Source: Bacteroidia bacterium (GTDB lineage Bacteria > Bacteroidota > Bacteroidia > Flavobacteriales_E > Vicingaceae). Taken from it: a stretch of 35,092 nt of DNA. A program made the translations under genes and the position numbers. The number at the start of each line of letters is the position of its first letter. Position 1 is the stretch's first letter. A model generated the notes under the pieces. It saw only the letters and a program-made list of their open reading frames with translations. It was not told the DNA's origin and made no database searches. The stretch lies in the NCBI GenBank assembly GCA_030426475.1, contig JAUHYR010000023.1, forward strand, positions 1-35,092, written 5' to 3'. Below are positions 17,578-24,632 of the stretch, one piece after another.

Positions 17578-18420
17578 ATGGCAGAGATGGCAACTATAAC
17601 GGCAAGTGATGTAAATAAATTAAGACAACAAACCGGTGCAGGTATGATGGACTGCAAAAATGCACTTGTAGAAGCTAACGGAGATTTTGAGCAAGCAGTA
17701 GACATCCTAAGAAAAAAAGGACAAAAAGTTGCTGCTAAAAGAGGAGATAGAGAAGCTAATGAAGGCGCAGTTATTGCTAAAGCAACTGCAGATGGCAAAA
17801 AAGCTGTGGTTATCATGTTAAACTGTGAAACGGATTTTGTTGCAAAAAATGAAAATTTTGTTGCATTTGCAGAAGAAATTTTAAATGTAGCTGCTGATAA
17901 AACTCCAGCTAATGTAGATGAATTAAAAGCATTAACATTTGCTGACGGAAGAACAGTGGCAGACCACATTACTGATAATATAGGTAAAATAGGTGAAAAA
18001 ATTGATCTTGGAGCTTATGAAATAGTTAGCGGAGAACAAGCAGTTGCATACATTCACCCTGGAAATAGATTAGCTACTATAGTTAGTCTAAACAAAAGCG
18101 GAGAGAATGTTGAAGATGCCGGCAAACAAGTGGCTATGCAGGTAGCTGCAATGGATCCGGTAGCTGTAGATGAATCAAGCGTTTCACAAGAAACTATTGA
18201 TAGAGAGTTAGAAATTGGTAAAGAGCTTGCTCGTCAAGAAGGAAAGCCAGAAGAAATGATTGACAAAATCGCTCAAGGGAAACTTAAAAAGTTTTTCAAA
18301 GAGAATACTCTAGTTAATCAAGACTTTATTAGAGACAACAAAAAAACAGTTGCTCAATTTTTAAAAGACACCGCTGATGGATTACAGGTGGTGGAGTTTA
18401 AACGAGTAACATTAGGATAA
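17578..18420 (+). CDS. tsf: Elongation factor Ts
   Basis: EF-Ts is the GDP/GTP exchange factor for EF-Tu. The N-terminal UBA-like domain carries DVNKLRQQTGAGMMDCKNAL, followed by the core with MLNCETDFVAKNENF and the dimerisation and coiled-coil region. The length of 280 residues is normal. Two in-frame ATGs exist: 17578 gives MAEMATITAS and 17587 gives MATITAS, the usual family start, so the true start may be the second. A strong intrinsic terminator begins about 10 bases after the stop and ends the rpsB-tsf transcript. Confidence 0.98.
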   Translation: MAEMATITASDVNKLRQQTGAGMMDCKNALVEANGDFEQAVDILRKKGQKVAAKRGDREANEGAVIAKATADGKKAVVIMLNCETDFVAKNENFVAFAEEILNVAADKTPANVDELKALTFADGRTVADHITDNIGKIGEKIDLGAYEIVSGEQAVAYIHPGNRLATIVSLNKSGENVEDAGKQVAMQVAAMDPVAVDESSVSQETIDRELEIGKELARQEGKPEEMIDKIAQGKLKKFFKENTLVNQDFIRDNKKTVAQFLKDTADGLQVVEFKRVTLG

Positions 18421-18429
18421 TTTATAATT

Positions 18430-18458
18430 AAAGAGAACTTCGGTTCTCTTTTTTTTTT
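18430..18458 (+). terminator. Intrinsic terminator after tsf
   Basis: AAGAGAAC (18431-18438), a UUCG tetraloop (18439-18442) and GTTCTCTT (18443-18450) form a perfect 8-bp stem, extendable by one A-T pair. The 3' arm runs into an unbroken stretch of ten Ts (18449-18458). This is a textbook rho-independent terminator separating rpsB-tsf from pyrH. Confidence 0.95.
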
Positions 18459-18480
18459 GCTTTTTTTAATTTAGCTACTT

Positions 18481-19188
18481 ATGAAATATAAAAGAATACT
18501 TCTAAAACTTAGCGGAGAAGCTTTAATGGGCTCTAAAAGCTTTGGTATTGATAATGATAGGCTAGACCAATATGCCAAAGAAATAAAATCAATTACAGAC
18601 GAAGGAGTTCAAGTGGCTGTGGTAATAGGTGGCGGAAATATTTTTAGAGGAGTTCAGGCAGAAAAAGGCGGAATGGAAAGAACACAAGGAGACTATATGG
18701 GAATGCTTGCCACCGTTATTAATGGCATGGCTTTACAGTCTGCTTTAGAGCAAAACGGAGTACAAACCAGACTACAATCGGCTATTGAAATGAAAGAAAT
18801 AGCGGAGCCATTTATTAGAAGAAGAGCAATGCGTCATCTTGAAAAGGGAAGGGTAGTTATTTTTGGAGCGGGAACAGGCAATCCTTTTTTCACAACAGAT
18901 TCGGCTGCTTCTCTGAGAGCAATAGAAATAAATGCTGATGTAATTTTAAAAGGTACAAGGGTAGACGGCATCTACACTTCTGACCCTGAAAAAGATACAA
19001 GTGCAACTAAATTCGAAAAAATTAGCTTTAACGAAGTTTATGAAAAAGGCTTAAATGTAATGGACTTAACAGCATTTACATTATGTAAAGAAAATAATCT
19101 TCCTATTATCGTTTTTGACATGAATCAGCCCGGAAATCTTAAAAAAGTAATGCACGGAGAAAATATTGGTACTTTAGTAGAAGCCTGA
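18481..19188 (+). CDS. pyrH: Uridylate kinase (UMP kinase)
   Basis: UMP kinase phosphorylates UMP to UDP in pyrimidine nucleotide synthesis. It is a hexameric amino-acid-kinase-fold enzyme unrelated to eukaryotic UMP/CMP kinases. At 235 residues it shows [50 protein letters not shown] and [16 protein letters not shown], all typical of PyrH. It starts 22 bases past the tsf terminator and so needs its own promoter, which I cannot place with confidence. pyrH is often followed by frr; here frr lies about 3.8 kb further on, past ogt and an ABC exporter. Confidence 0.98.
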   Translation: MKYKRILLKLSGEALMGSKSFGIDNDRLDQYAKEIKSITDEGVQVAVVIGGGNIFRGVQAEKGGMERTQGDYMGMLATVINGMALQSALEQNGVQTRLQSAIEMKEIAEPFIRRRAMRHLEKGRVVIFGAGTGNPFFTTDSAASLRAIEINADVILKGTRVDGIYTSDPEKDTSATKFEKISFNEVYEKGLNVMDLTAFTLCKENNLPIIVFDMNQPGNLKKVMHGENIGTLVEA

Positions 19189-19192
19189 TTTT

Positions 19193-19726
19193 CTAAAACA
19201 AGTTTAGCTGCTCAACATTTTCATTAGCACTTTCTAATTGCAAAAGCCTTTTCTTGGCTTCCAGTCCTCCGGCATAACCGGTTAACTCATTATTGCTTCC
19301 AATAATTCTGTGGCACGGAATAATAATAGAAATAGCGTTAGCCCCATTAGCACTAGCCACCGCTCTGATGGCTTTTTCATCCCCAAGATTTCTTGATAAA
19401 TTCAGATAAGATTCAGTTTCCCCAAAAGGAATTTTTAATAATTCATCCCAAACTCTTTTTTGAAACTCACTTCCAACTAACAACAAAGGAATGTCAAAAT
19501 CGGTTCTTTTACCATTAAAATACGCAGCTAGTTGTTCTTTTGCTCCTTCTATAACCTTAGAACCTTCCTCTTTATATTCTGCCCTTAACCCTTTCTTTAT
19601 CCTACTATCAATTGATTCGCGCATTTTTCTATATCGCCAATCGGCTAAACATAATTTTTCTTCAAAAGAACCTAAAATTAATTCTCCCAAAGGGGTTTTG
19701 AAATATTCAATAGAAATGGTGTCCAT
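19193..19726 (-). CDS. ogt: Methylated-DNA--protein-cysteine methyltransferase (Ogt/MGMT)
   Basis: This suicide enzyme removes alkyl groups from O6-alkylguanine in DNA and transfers them to its own Cys. The active-site motif IIPCHRIIG is present with Cys138, preceded by the Arg-finger region RAVASANGAN (121-130) and followed by GYAGGLEAKKRLL. An N-terminal RNase-H-like Ogt domain (1 to about 80) is present, but no Ada regulatory zinc domain, so it is a stand-alone repair enzyme. The length of 177 residues is typical. It is convergent with pyrH (four bases between stops) and divergent from the ABC exporter. Confidence 0.95.
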   Translation of the reverse strand: MDTISIEYFKTPLGELILGSFEEKLCLADWRYRKMRESIDSRIKKGLRAEYKEEGSKVIEGAKEQLAAYFNGKRTDFDIPLLLVGSEFQKRVWDELLKIPFGETESYLNLSRNLGDEKAIRAVASANGANAISIIIPCHRIIGSNNELTGYAGGLEAKKRLLQLESANENVEQLNLF

Positions 19727-19837
19727 GTTATAAATATAGATAATTTTTAAAGTACGGAATCCTTGTTATACTGTGATATAAAAACAAAATCACTTGTTAA
19801 TAAGATATTTATCATATTTCTTTTGCTTTTATACTTT

Positions 19838-19845
19838 TACCTTTG
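19838..19845 (+). promoter_or_regulatory. Candidate -7 box of the ABC exporter operon (TACCTTTG)
   Basis: TACCTTTG matches TAnnTTTG exactly and is followed by CTACATT. Transcription would begin about five bases further on, at roughly 19850, only two or three bases before ATG 19853. The mRNA would then be leaderless or nearly so. No convincing -33 TTG is seen at 17-23 bases. Confidence 0.5.
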
Positions 19846-19852
19846 CTACATT

Positions 19853-20935
19853 ATGACTAGATATGTTACCTACATTATTGTAGTATTATTTTTATTTTCT
19901 TGTGGAGAAAATAAGGAGAAAATAAAACCTACTGTGACCTCAATTTCTGAGTCTGTTTATGCTTCGGGAATAGTTAAAAGTAAAAATCAGTATGAAGCCT
20001 ATGCAAGTGTTGGCGGAATAGTTGAGAATGTGTATGTAGAAGAAGGGGACACAGTGAAAGCAGGCACTCCTATTTTGTCTATTTCTAATGAAATACAAGA
20101 GTTAAATAAGGAAAATGCAAAACTTGCCAAACAATTTTCTGACTATAATGCTAATAAAGGAAAGTTAAATGAGGCGAAACAGTTTATTGAACTTTCTAAA
20201 AGTAAAATGGAAAATGACTCAATTTTATTGTTGCGTCAAAAAAACTTATGGCAGCAAAATATCGGATCAAAAGTGGACTTAGAACAGCGCGAATTGGCCT
20301 ATAAAAATTCAAAAACGGCATACTATTCTTCTATCGTAAAATACAATGATTTAAAAAGACAGCTCGAATTTTCATCATCTCAAGCTCAAAAAAACCTTCT
20401 TATATCTGATAAGCTTACAAGTGACTACACTCTAAAAAGTGAAATAGACGGGATAGTATATCGTATTTCAAAAAGCAAGGGGGAGGTAGTTGGAGTTCAA
20501 ATGCCGGTGGCTGTGATTGGAGATGCGGAAGAATTCATTTTAGAAATGCAAATAGATGAATATGATATTACAAAAATTAAAAAAGGGTTAAAAGTATTAG
20601 TAACCATGGATAGTTATAAAGGTGAAGTTTTTGAAGCAAAAGTGACAAAAATAAACCCTTTAATGAACGAAAGGAGTAAAACGTTTATGGTAGAAGCAGA
20701 GTTTATAAATAAACCGGAAACTCTTTACCCGAATATTTCTTTTGAGGCAAACATTGTCCTTCAATCTAAAGAAAAAGCACTAATTATTCCTAGAAAGTAT
20801 TTATGGAATGATTCTATTGTGTTTAAAGCAAATGGAGATCAAGCTATTGTAACAACAGGCTTAAAAGATTATCAGAAAGTAGAAATTATTTCAGGCATTA
20901 ATGAGAATGATGAAATAGTAATTCCTACAGAATGA
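19853..20935 (+). CDS. HlyD/MacA-family periplasmic adaptor, lipoprotein
   Basis: This adaptor would link the inner-membrane ABC exporter encoded next to an outer-membrane channel. From ATG 19853 the product is 360 residues with a lipoprotein signal ending in lipobox LFS-Cys17. A biotinyl-lipoyl-like half follows (GGIVENVYVEEGDTVKAGTP), then a coiled-coil hairpin of about 110 residues, the second lipoyl half (SEIDGIVYRISKSKGEVVG) and a beta-barrel. A longer frame from 19763 would put 30 hydrophobic residues before the lipobox and starts upstream of the -7 box, so I rejected it. Its stop overlaps the permease start in ATGA (20932-20935). No TolC-like gene is in the window. Confidence 0.9.
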   Translation: MTRYVTYIIVVLFLFSCGENKEKIKPTVTSISESVYASGIVKSKNQYEAYASVGGIVENVYVEEGDTVKAGTPILSISNEIQELNKENAKLAKQFSDYNANKGKLNEAKQFIELSKSKMENDSILLLRQKNLWQQNIGSKVDLEQRELAYKNSKTAYYSSIVKYNDLKRQLEFSSSQAQKNLLISDKLTSDYTLKSEIDGIVYRISKSKGEVVGVQMPVAVIGDAEEFILEMQIDEYDITKIKKGLKVLVTMDSYKGEVFEAKVTKINPLMNERSKTFMVEAEFINKPETLYPNISFEANIVLQSKEKALIIPRKYLWNDSIVFKANGDQAIVTTGLKDYQKVEIISGINENDEIVIPTE

Positions 20936-22191
20936 AAACTAAATTAATCATCAATATATCTCGGTCATTACTGCTTGCCCGGTGGAAACAAACCCTTGTT
21001 GCGGCAGTAGGAGTCACATTTAGCATAACTATGTTTATAGGTCTTTTAAGCTTTATGTCAGGGCTTAATGACTTATTAGATGGATTAATTATTAATAGAA
21101 CTCCGCATATTCGATTATACAATGAAATACAACCATCTAAAAATCAACCGATTGATTTGTCAAAAAAATATAAAAACCATTATAATTTTATCCGTTCCGT
21201 AAAACCTAAAAATGAAAAACTGGAAATATATAATAGTGCGGCTATCATAAAAGCGTTAGAAAAAGACGATAGGGTGTATGGTATAGCGCCTAAAATAACT
21301 ACTCAGGTATTTTATAATGTTGGTTCTATTGACTTAACAGGAGTGATTAACGGCATAGATGTAGAGTCAGAAAACAAGCTTTTTTTGTTTAGTGATTACG
21401 TGACAGAAGGAAATTATATTGACCTAAAAAATATTCCTAATAGTATTATTCTAGGGAAAGCTGCTGCTGAAAAAATGCTTGCAAACATCGGAGATGTAAT
21501 ACAGGTTACTACTGCAAAAGGCGAAAGAATGCAACTTAAAGTAGTAGGATACTTTCAATCAGGATTACAAGAAATAGATAAAGTTCAAAGCTATGCTTCA
21601 ATAAACACAACCCAAAAACTTTTAGGTGAAACAAGCAATTATGTTACCGATATTCAAATCAAGTTAAAAGACTTATTAATAGCTCCTCAGCTTGCCAAAG
21701 AATACCAAAATTTATTTGATTTAGAAGCTATAGATATTCAAACCGCAAATTCTCAATTTGAGACCGGGAGTTTTATAAGAACACTAATTTCCTATGCCGT
21801 AGGAATAACATTGTTAATTGTTGCCGGATTTGGCATATACAATATCCTAAACATGATGATTTATGATAAAATGGACTCTATTGCAATATTAAAAGCTACC
21901 GGATTTTCCGGGAAAGACGTCAATGCTATTTTTATTACCATTGCTTCAAGTATTGGCGTTTTTGGGGGAATTATGGGTTTAATGTTTGGGCTTGGTTTGT
22001 CGGCTTTAATTGATCAGGTTCCATTTAACACAGAGGCATTACCTACTATTACAACATACCCAATCAACTACAATATAAAGTTTTATATTATAGGAGGAGT
22101 TTTTTCAATTATCACCACCTATTTTGCAGGATATTTTCCATCTCGTAAGGCAAGTAAAATAGATCCGGTAGTAATTATCAGAGGGAAATAA
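20932..22191 (+). CDS. FtsX/MacB-type ABC transporter permease
   Basis: This 419-residue inner-membrane protein has the MacB/LolCE/DevC layout: one membrane helix near residues 20-45, a large periplasmic domain to about 280, and three helices near 285-310, 335-365 and 380-405 forming the FtsX domain. The conserved MMIYDKMDSIAILKATGFSG cytoplasmic coupling segment and the C-terminal YFPSRKASKIDPVVIIRGK are present. The start overlaps the adaptor stop by four bases and the ATPase starts one base after its stop, so all three are coupled. The order adaptor-permease-ATPase matches DevBCA exporters. The substrate is unknown; MacAB-like export or lipoprotein handling are both possible. Confidence 0.9.
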   Translation: MKTKLIINISRSLLLARWKQTLVAAVGVTFSITMFIGLLSFMSGLNDLLDGLIINRTPHIRLYNEIQPSKNQPIDLSKKYKNHYNFIRSVKPKNEKLEIYNSAAIIKALEKDDRVYGIAPKITTQVFYNVGSIDLTGVINGIDVESENKLFLFSDYVTEGNYIDLKNIPNSIILGKAAAEKMLANIGDVIQVTTAKGERMQLKVVGYFQSGLQEIDKVQSYASINTTQKLLGETSNYVTDIQIKLKDLLIAPQLAKEYQNLFDLEAIDIQTANSQFETGSFIRTLISYAVGITLLIVAGFGIYNILNMMIYDKMDSIAILKATGFSGKDVNAIFITIASSIGVFGGIMGLMFGLGLSALIDQVPFNTEALPTITTYPINYNIKFYIIGGVFSIITTYFAGYFPSRKASKIDPVVIIRGK

Positions 22192-22192
22192 T

Positions 22193-22873
22193 ATGAACGA
22201 AAAGATAATAGAAGCAATAGGTATCAATAAATACTTTCATGACCCCAAAACAGTGAAAGTATTGAAAGAAATTAGTTTTTCTGTGTGCAAGGGTGAGTTT
22301 GTTTCTATTACAGGGAAATCAGGATGCGGAAAATCCACATTGCTTTATATTTTATCTACCATGGATACAGATTATGAAGGAGACTTGTTAATTCATGGCG
22401 TTAGTATGAAGAAAAAAAGAGAAGGAGAATTGGCTAAAGTAAGAAATGAAAAAATTGGGTTTGTATTTCAGTTTCATTATTTATTAAATGAGTTTTCGGT
22501 GTTAAAAAATGTAATGTTACCCGGATTGAAATTAGGAAAAAGACCAGAAAAAGAAATAGAGCACTATGCTTATGAAAAGCTCAAAATACTTGGCATTGAA
22601 AGTGAGGCATTGAAGAAACCCAATCAACTATCAGGAGGGCAAAAGCAAAGAGTAGCAATTGCAAGAGCCTTAATTAATAACCCACTTATTATTATGGGCG
22701 ATGAGCCAACAGGAAACCTTGATAAAAAAAATAGTGAAACGGTATTTAATATTTTTAAAGAATTGGCAGAAGAGTACAACCAATCTTTATTAATTGTAAC
22801 CCATGATAATGAATTTGCAGACAGGACAGACCGCATTATAGAAATGGAAGATGGAAAAATAATTAACCAATAA
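22193..22873 (+). CDS. ABC transporter ATP-binding protein (LolD/MacB/DevA type)
   Basis: This is the nucleotide-binding subunit of the exporter encoded just upstream. The 226 residues carry Walker A GKSGCGKSTLL near 42-52, the Q-loop FVFQFHYLLNEF near 90, the signature LSGGQKQRVAIARAL near 143-157, Walker B LIIMGDEPTGNLD near 163-175 and the H-loop VTHD near 202. Sequence and length are those of the LolD/MacB ATPase group rather than drug exporters with fused membrane domains. It is the last gene of the operon; 71 bases separate it from frr. Confidence 0.95.
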   Translation: MNEKIIEAIGINKYFHDPKTVKVLKEISFSVCKGEFVSITGKSGCGKSTLLYILSTMDTDYEGDLLIHGVSMKKKREGELAKVRNEKIGFVFQFHYLLNEFSVLKNVMLPGLKLGKRPEKEIEHYAYEKLKILGIESEALKKPNQLSGGQKQRVAIARALINNPLIIMGDEPTGNLDKKNSETVFNIFKELAEEYNQSLLIVTHDNEFADRTDRIIEMEDGKIINQ

Positions 22874-22915
22874 AGCTATTACAGCAGTAACTCTAAAAGC
22901 TAATTCCTAAAACAT

Positions 22916-22923
22916 TATATTTG
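22916..22923 (+). promoter_or_regulatory. Candidate -7 box for frr-prfB (TATATTTG)
   Basis: TATATTTG matches TAnnTTTG exactly and is followed by CACTCC. It would start transcription near 22928, leaving a 17-base leader before ATG 22945. A TTG -33 box is not evident. It suggests frr-prfB is transcribed independently of the ABC exporter. Confidence 0.45.
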
Positions 22924-22944
22924 CACTCCTAAAAACTATTTGAC

Positions 22945-23505
22945 ATGATACCGGAAATAGATAAAATTATAAAAGAAGCAAAAGATAAAATGCAAGCGGC
23001 TCTCGAGCATTTGGCAAATGAGTTAACCAATATCAGAGCGGGAAAAGCCTCTCCGGCAATGCTTAATGGAGTAAAAGTTGATTATTACGGAACACCCACA
23101 CCTCTTGCTCAGGTGTCTAACATTAATACACCTGACGCAAAAACGATTTCTATACAACCTTGGGAAAAAGGACTACTTGAAAATATTGAAAAAGCAATTT
23201 TTGAAGCCAATCTTGGAGTTACTCCCCAAAATAACGGAGAATTGATTATGATATATATTCCACCGTTGACGGAAGAAAGAAGGAAAGATTTAGTAAAACA
23301 AGCAAAAGCAGAAGGTGAACAAGCAAAAGTCTCTATAAGAACAGCCAGAAAAGATGCGAATGATGACATCAAAAAATTAAAGTCTGACATAAGTGAAGAC
23401 ATGATAAAAGACGCAGAAGACAGTGTTCAGAAAACAACAGATAGTTACGTATCAAGAGTGGATGAACTTATTGCAAAGAAAGAAAAAGATATATTGACCG
23501 TATAA
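22945..23505 (+). CDS. frr: Ribosome recycling factor
   Basis: RRF works with EF-G to split the post-termination ribosome. The 186 residues have the family pattern: a helical bundle opening with AKDKMQAALEHLANELTNIR, then AGKASPAMLNGVKVDYYG, the hinge and beta-domain TPLAQVSNINTPDAKTISIQ, and the long C-terminal helices with ERRKDLVKQAKAEGEQAKVS. Its stop TAA (23503-23505) shares a base with the prfB start ATG (23505-23507), so recycling factor and release factor 2 are translationally coupled. Confidence 0.98.
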   Translation: MIPEIDKIIKEAKDKMQAALEHLANELTNIRAGKASPAMLNGVKVDYYGTPTPLAQVSNINTPDAKTISIQPWEKGLLENIEKAIFEANLGVTPQNNGELIMIYIPPLTEERRKDLVKQAKAEGEQAKVSIRTARKDANDDIKKLKSDISEDMIKDAEDSVQKTTDSYVSRVDELIAKKEKDILTV

Positions 23506-24597
23506 TGATAAACTCTGAAAATATATCCGAGCTAGTGAAGCGTGCCGATGCGCTAAGGAGGTATCTTTGACATTGACGGCAAGAAAATACTCATAGAAGA
23601 AGAAGAAATAAAAACCATGAATCCCGGCTTTTGGGATAATTCTACAGAAGCCGAGAAAGTCATGAAAAAAATAAGAGGACTCAAAACCTGGACGGACTCT
23701 TATTCTTCCGTAACATCATCCATAGAAGACTTAAAAGTCATTTTTGAATTTCACAAAGCGAACGAAGCTTCTGAAGAAGATGTAATGACCCATTACCAAA
23801 AAGCGGTAGAGCTTCTCGAAGAATTAGAATTTAAAAATATGCTCAGCGAAGAAGAAGACGCAATGAATGCAGTTCTTCAAATTACAGCAGGAGCCGGAGG
23901 AACAGAGAGTTGTGACTGGTGTTCGATGCTTTACAGAATGTACACCATGTGGGCAGACAGCCATGGATTTAGTGTAAAAGAGTTAAACTTCCAAGAGGGT
24001 GATGTAGCAGGAATAAAAACAGTTTCTGTTGAAATTGAAGGCGAATTTGCCTTTGGTTATTTAAAAGGCGAGAATGGCGTTCATCGTTTGGTAAGGATAT
24101 CACCTTTTGACTCTAATGCAAAAAGACACACTTCATTTGCTTCAGTGTATGTCTATCCTCTTATAGATGACTCTATTGAAATAAAAGTTAACCCTGCGGA
24201 TATAGAGTGGGAAACATTTCGTTCCGGAGGAAAGGGTGGCCAAAATGTAAATAAAGTAGAAACTGGCGTAAGATTAAGACATGCTCCTTCAGGAATTATT
24301 ATTGAAAACACCGAAAGCCGTTCTCAGCTTCAAAATAAAGAAAAGGCCATGCAACTTTTAAAGTCACAGCTTTATGAAGCGGAGATGCGAAAAAGACTGG
24401 AAAAGAGGGAACAAATTGAAGCAGGAAAAATGAAAATTGAATGGGGAAGTCAAATCAGAAATTATGTTTTACATCCTTATAAATTAGTGAAGGATGTAAG
24501 AACAGGCATAGAAACATCAGATACAGAAGGTGTTTTATCAGGAGAAATTGATATTTTCCTAAAAGGTTTTTTGATGGAGTATGGGAAGAGTAGATAA
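23505..24597 (+). CDS. prfB: Peptide chain release factor 2, with programmed +1 frameshift
   Basis: RF2 recognises UGA and UAA and triggers peptide release. Translation starts at ATG 23505 ([21 protein letters not shown]), meets in-frame TGA at 23568-23570, and must slip +1 on CTT to continue as D-I-D-G-K-K. The coding path is 23505-23567 joined to 23569-24597, 363 residues, the normal RF2 length. The slip site is classical: AGGAGG, TAT, CTT TGA C, with the internal Shine-Dalgarno three bases before CTT. The RF2 codon-reading tripeptide SPF ([12 protein letters not shown]) and catalytic GGQ ([10 protein letters not shown]) are both present. The frameshift senses RF2 level: scarce RF2 leaves UGA unread and favours slipping. 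An annotation starting at 23617 would be artificially short. Confidence 0.97.
23556..23571 (+). promoter_or_regulatory. Programmed +1 frameshift site of prfB
   Basis: The element is AGGAGG (23556-23561), spacer TAT (23562-23564), slippery CTT (23565-23567) and stop TGA with C in the +4 position (23568-23571). It differs from the E. coli site only in the Shine-Dalgarno core (AGGAGG against AGGGGG). CTT in the P site can re-pair with TTT one base on, while the internal Shine-Dalgarno stretches the ribosome and the UGA-C context terminates poorly. Confidence 0.95.
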
Positions 24598-24632
24598 ATT
24601 TTATTTAACTTGCTCTACATAAATTTTAAGGG

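Noticed and set aside
17178-17969. Minus-strand open frame of 263 codons across rpsB and tsf
   Set aside because: It is antisense to two certain genes and its Ser/Ala/Phe-rich composition is what antisense of Lys/Glu/Ala-rich codons gives.
19763-19852. Start of the HlyD-family adaptor at 19763
   Set aside because: It lies upstream of the -7 box and would add a second hydrophobic stretch before the lipobox.
23617-24597. prfB as a 326-residue gene from ATG 23617
   Set aside because: The upstream frame, slip site and restored length of 363 residues show the true start is 23505.
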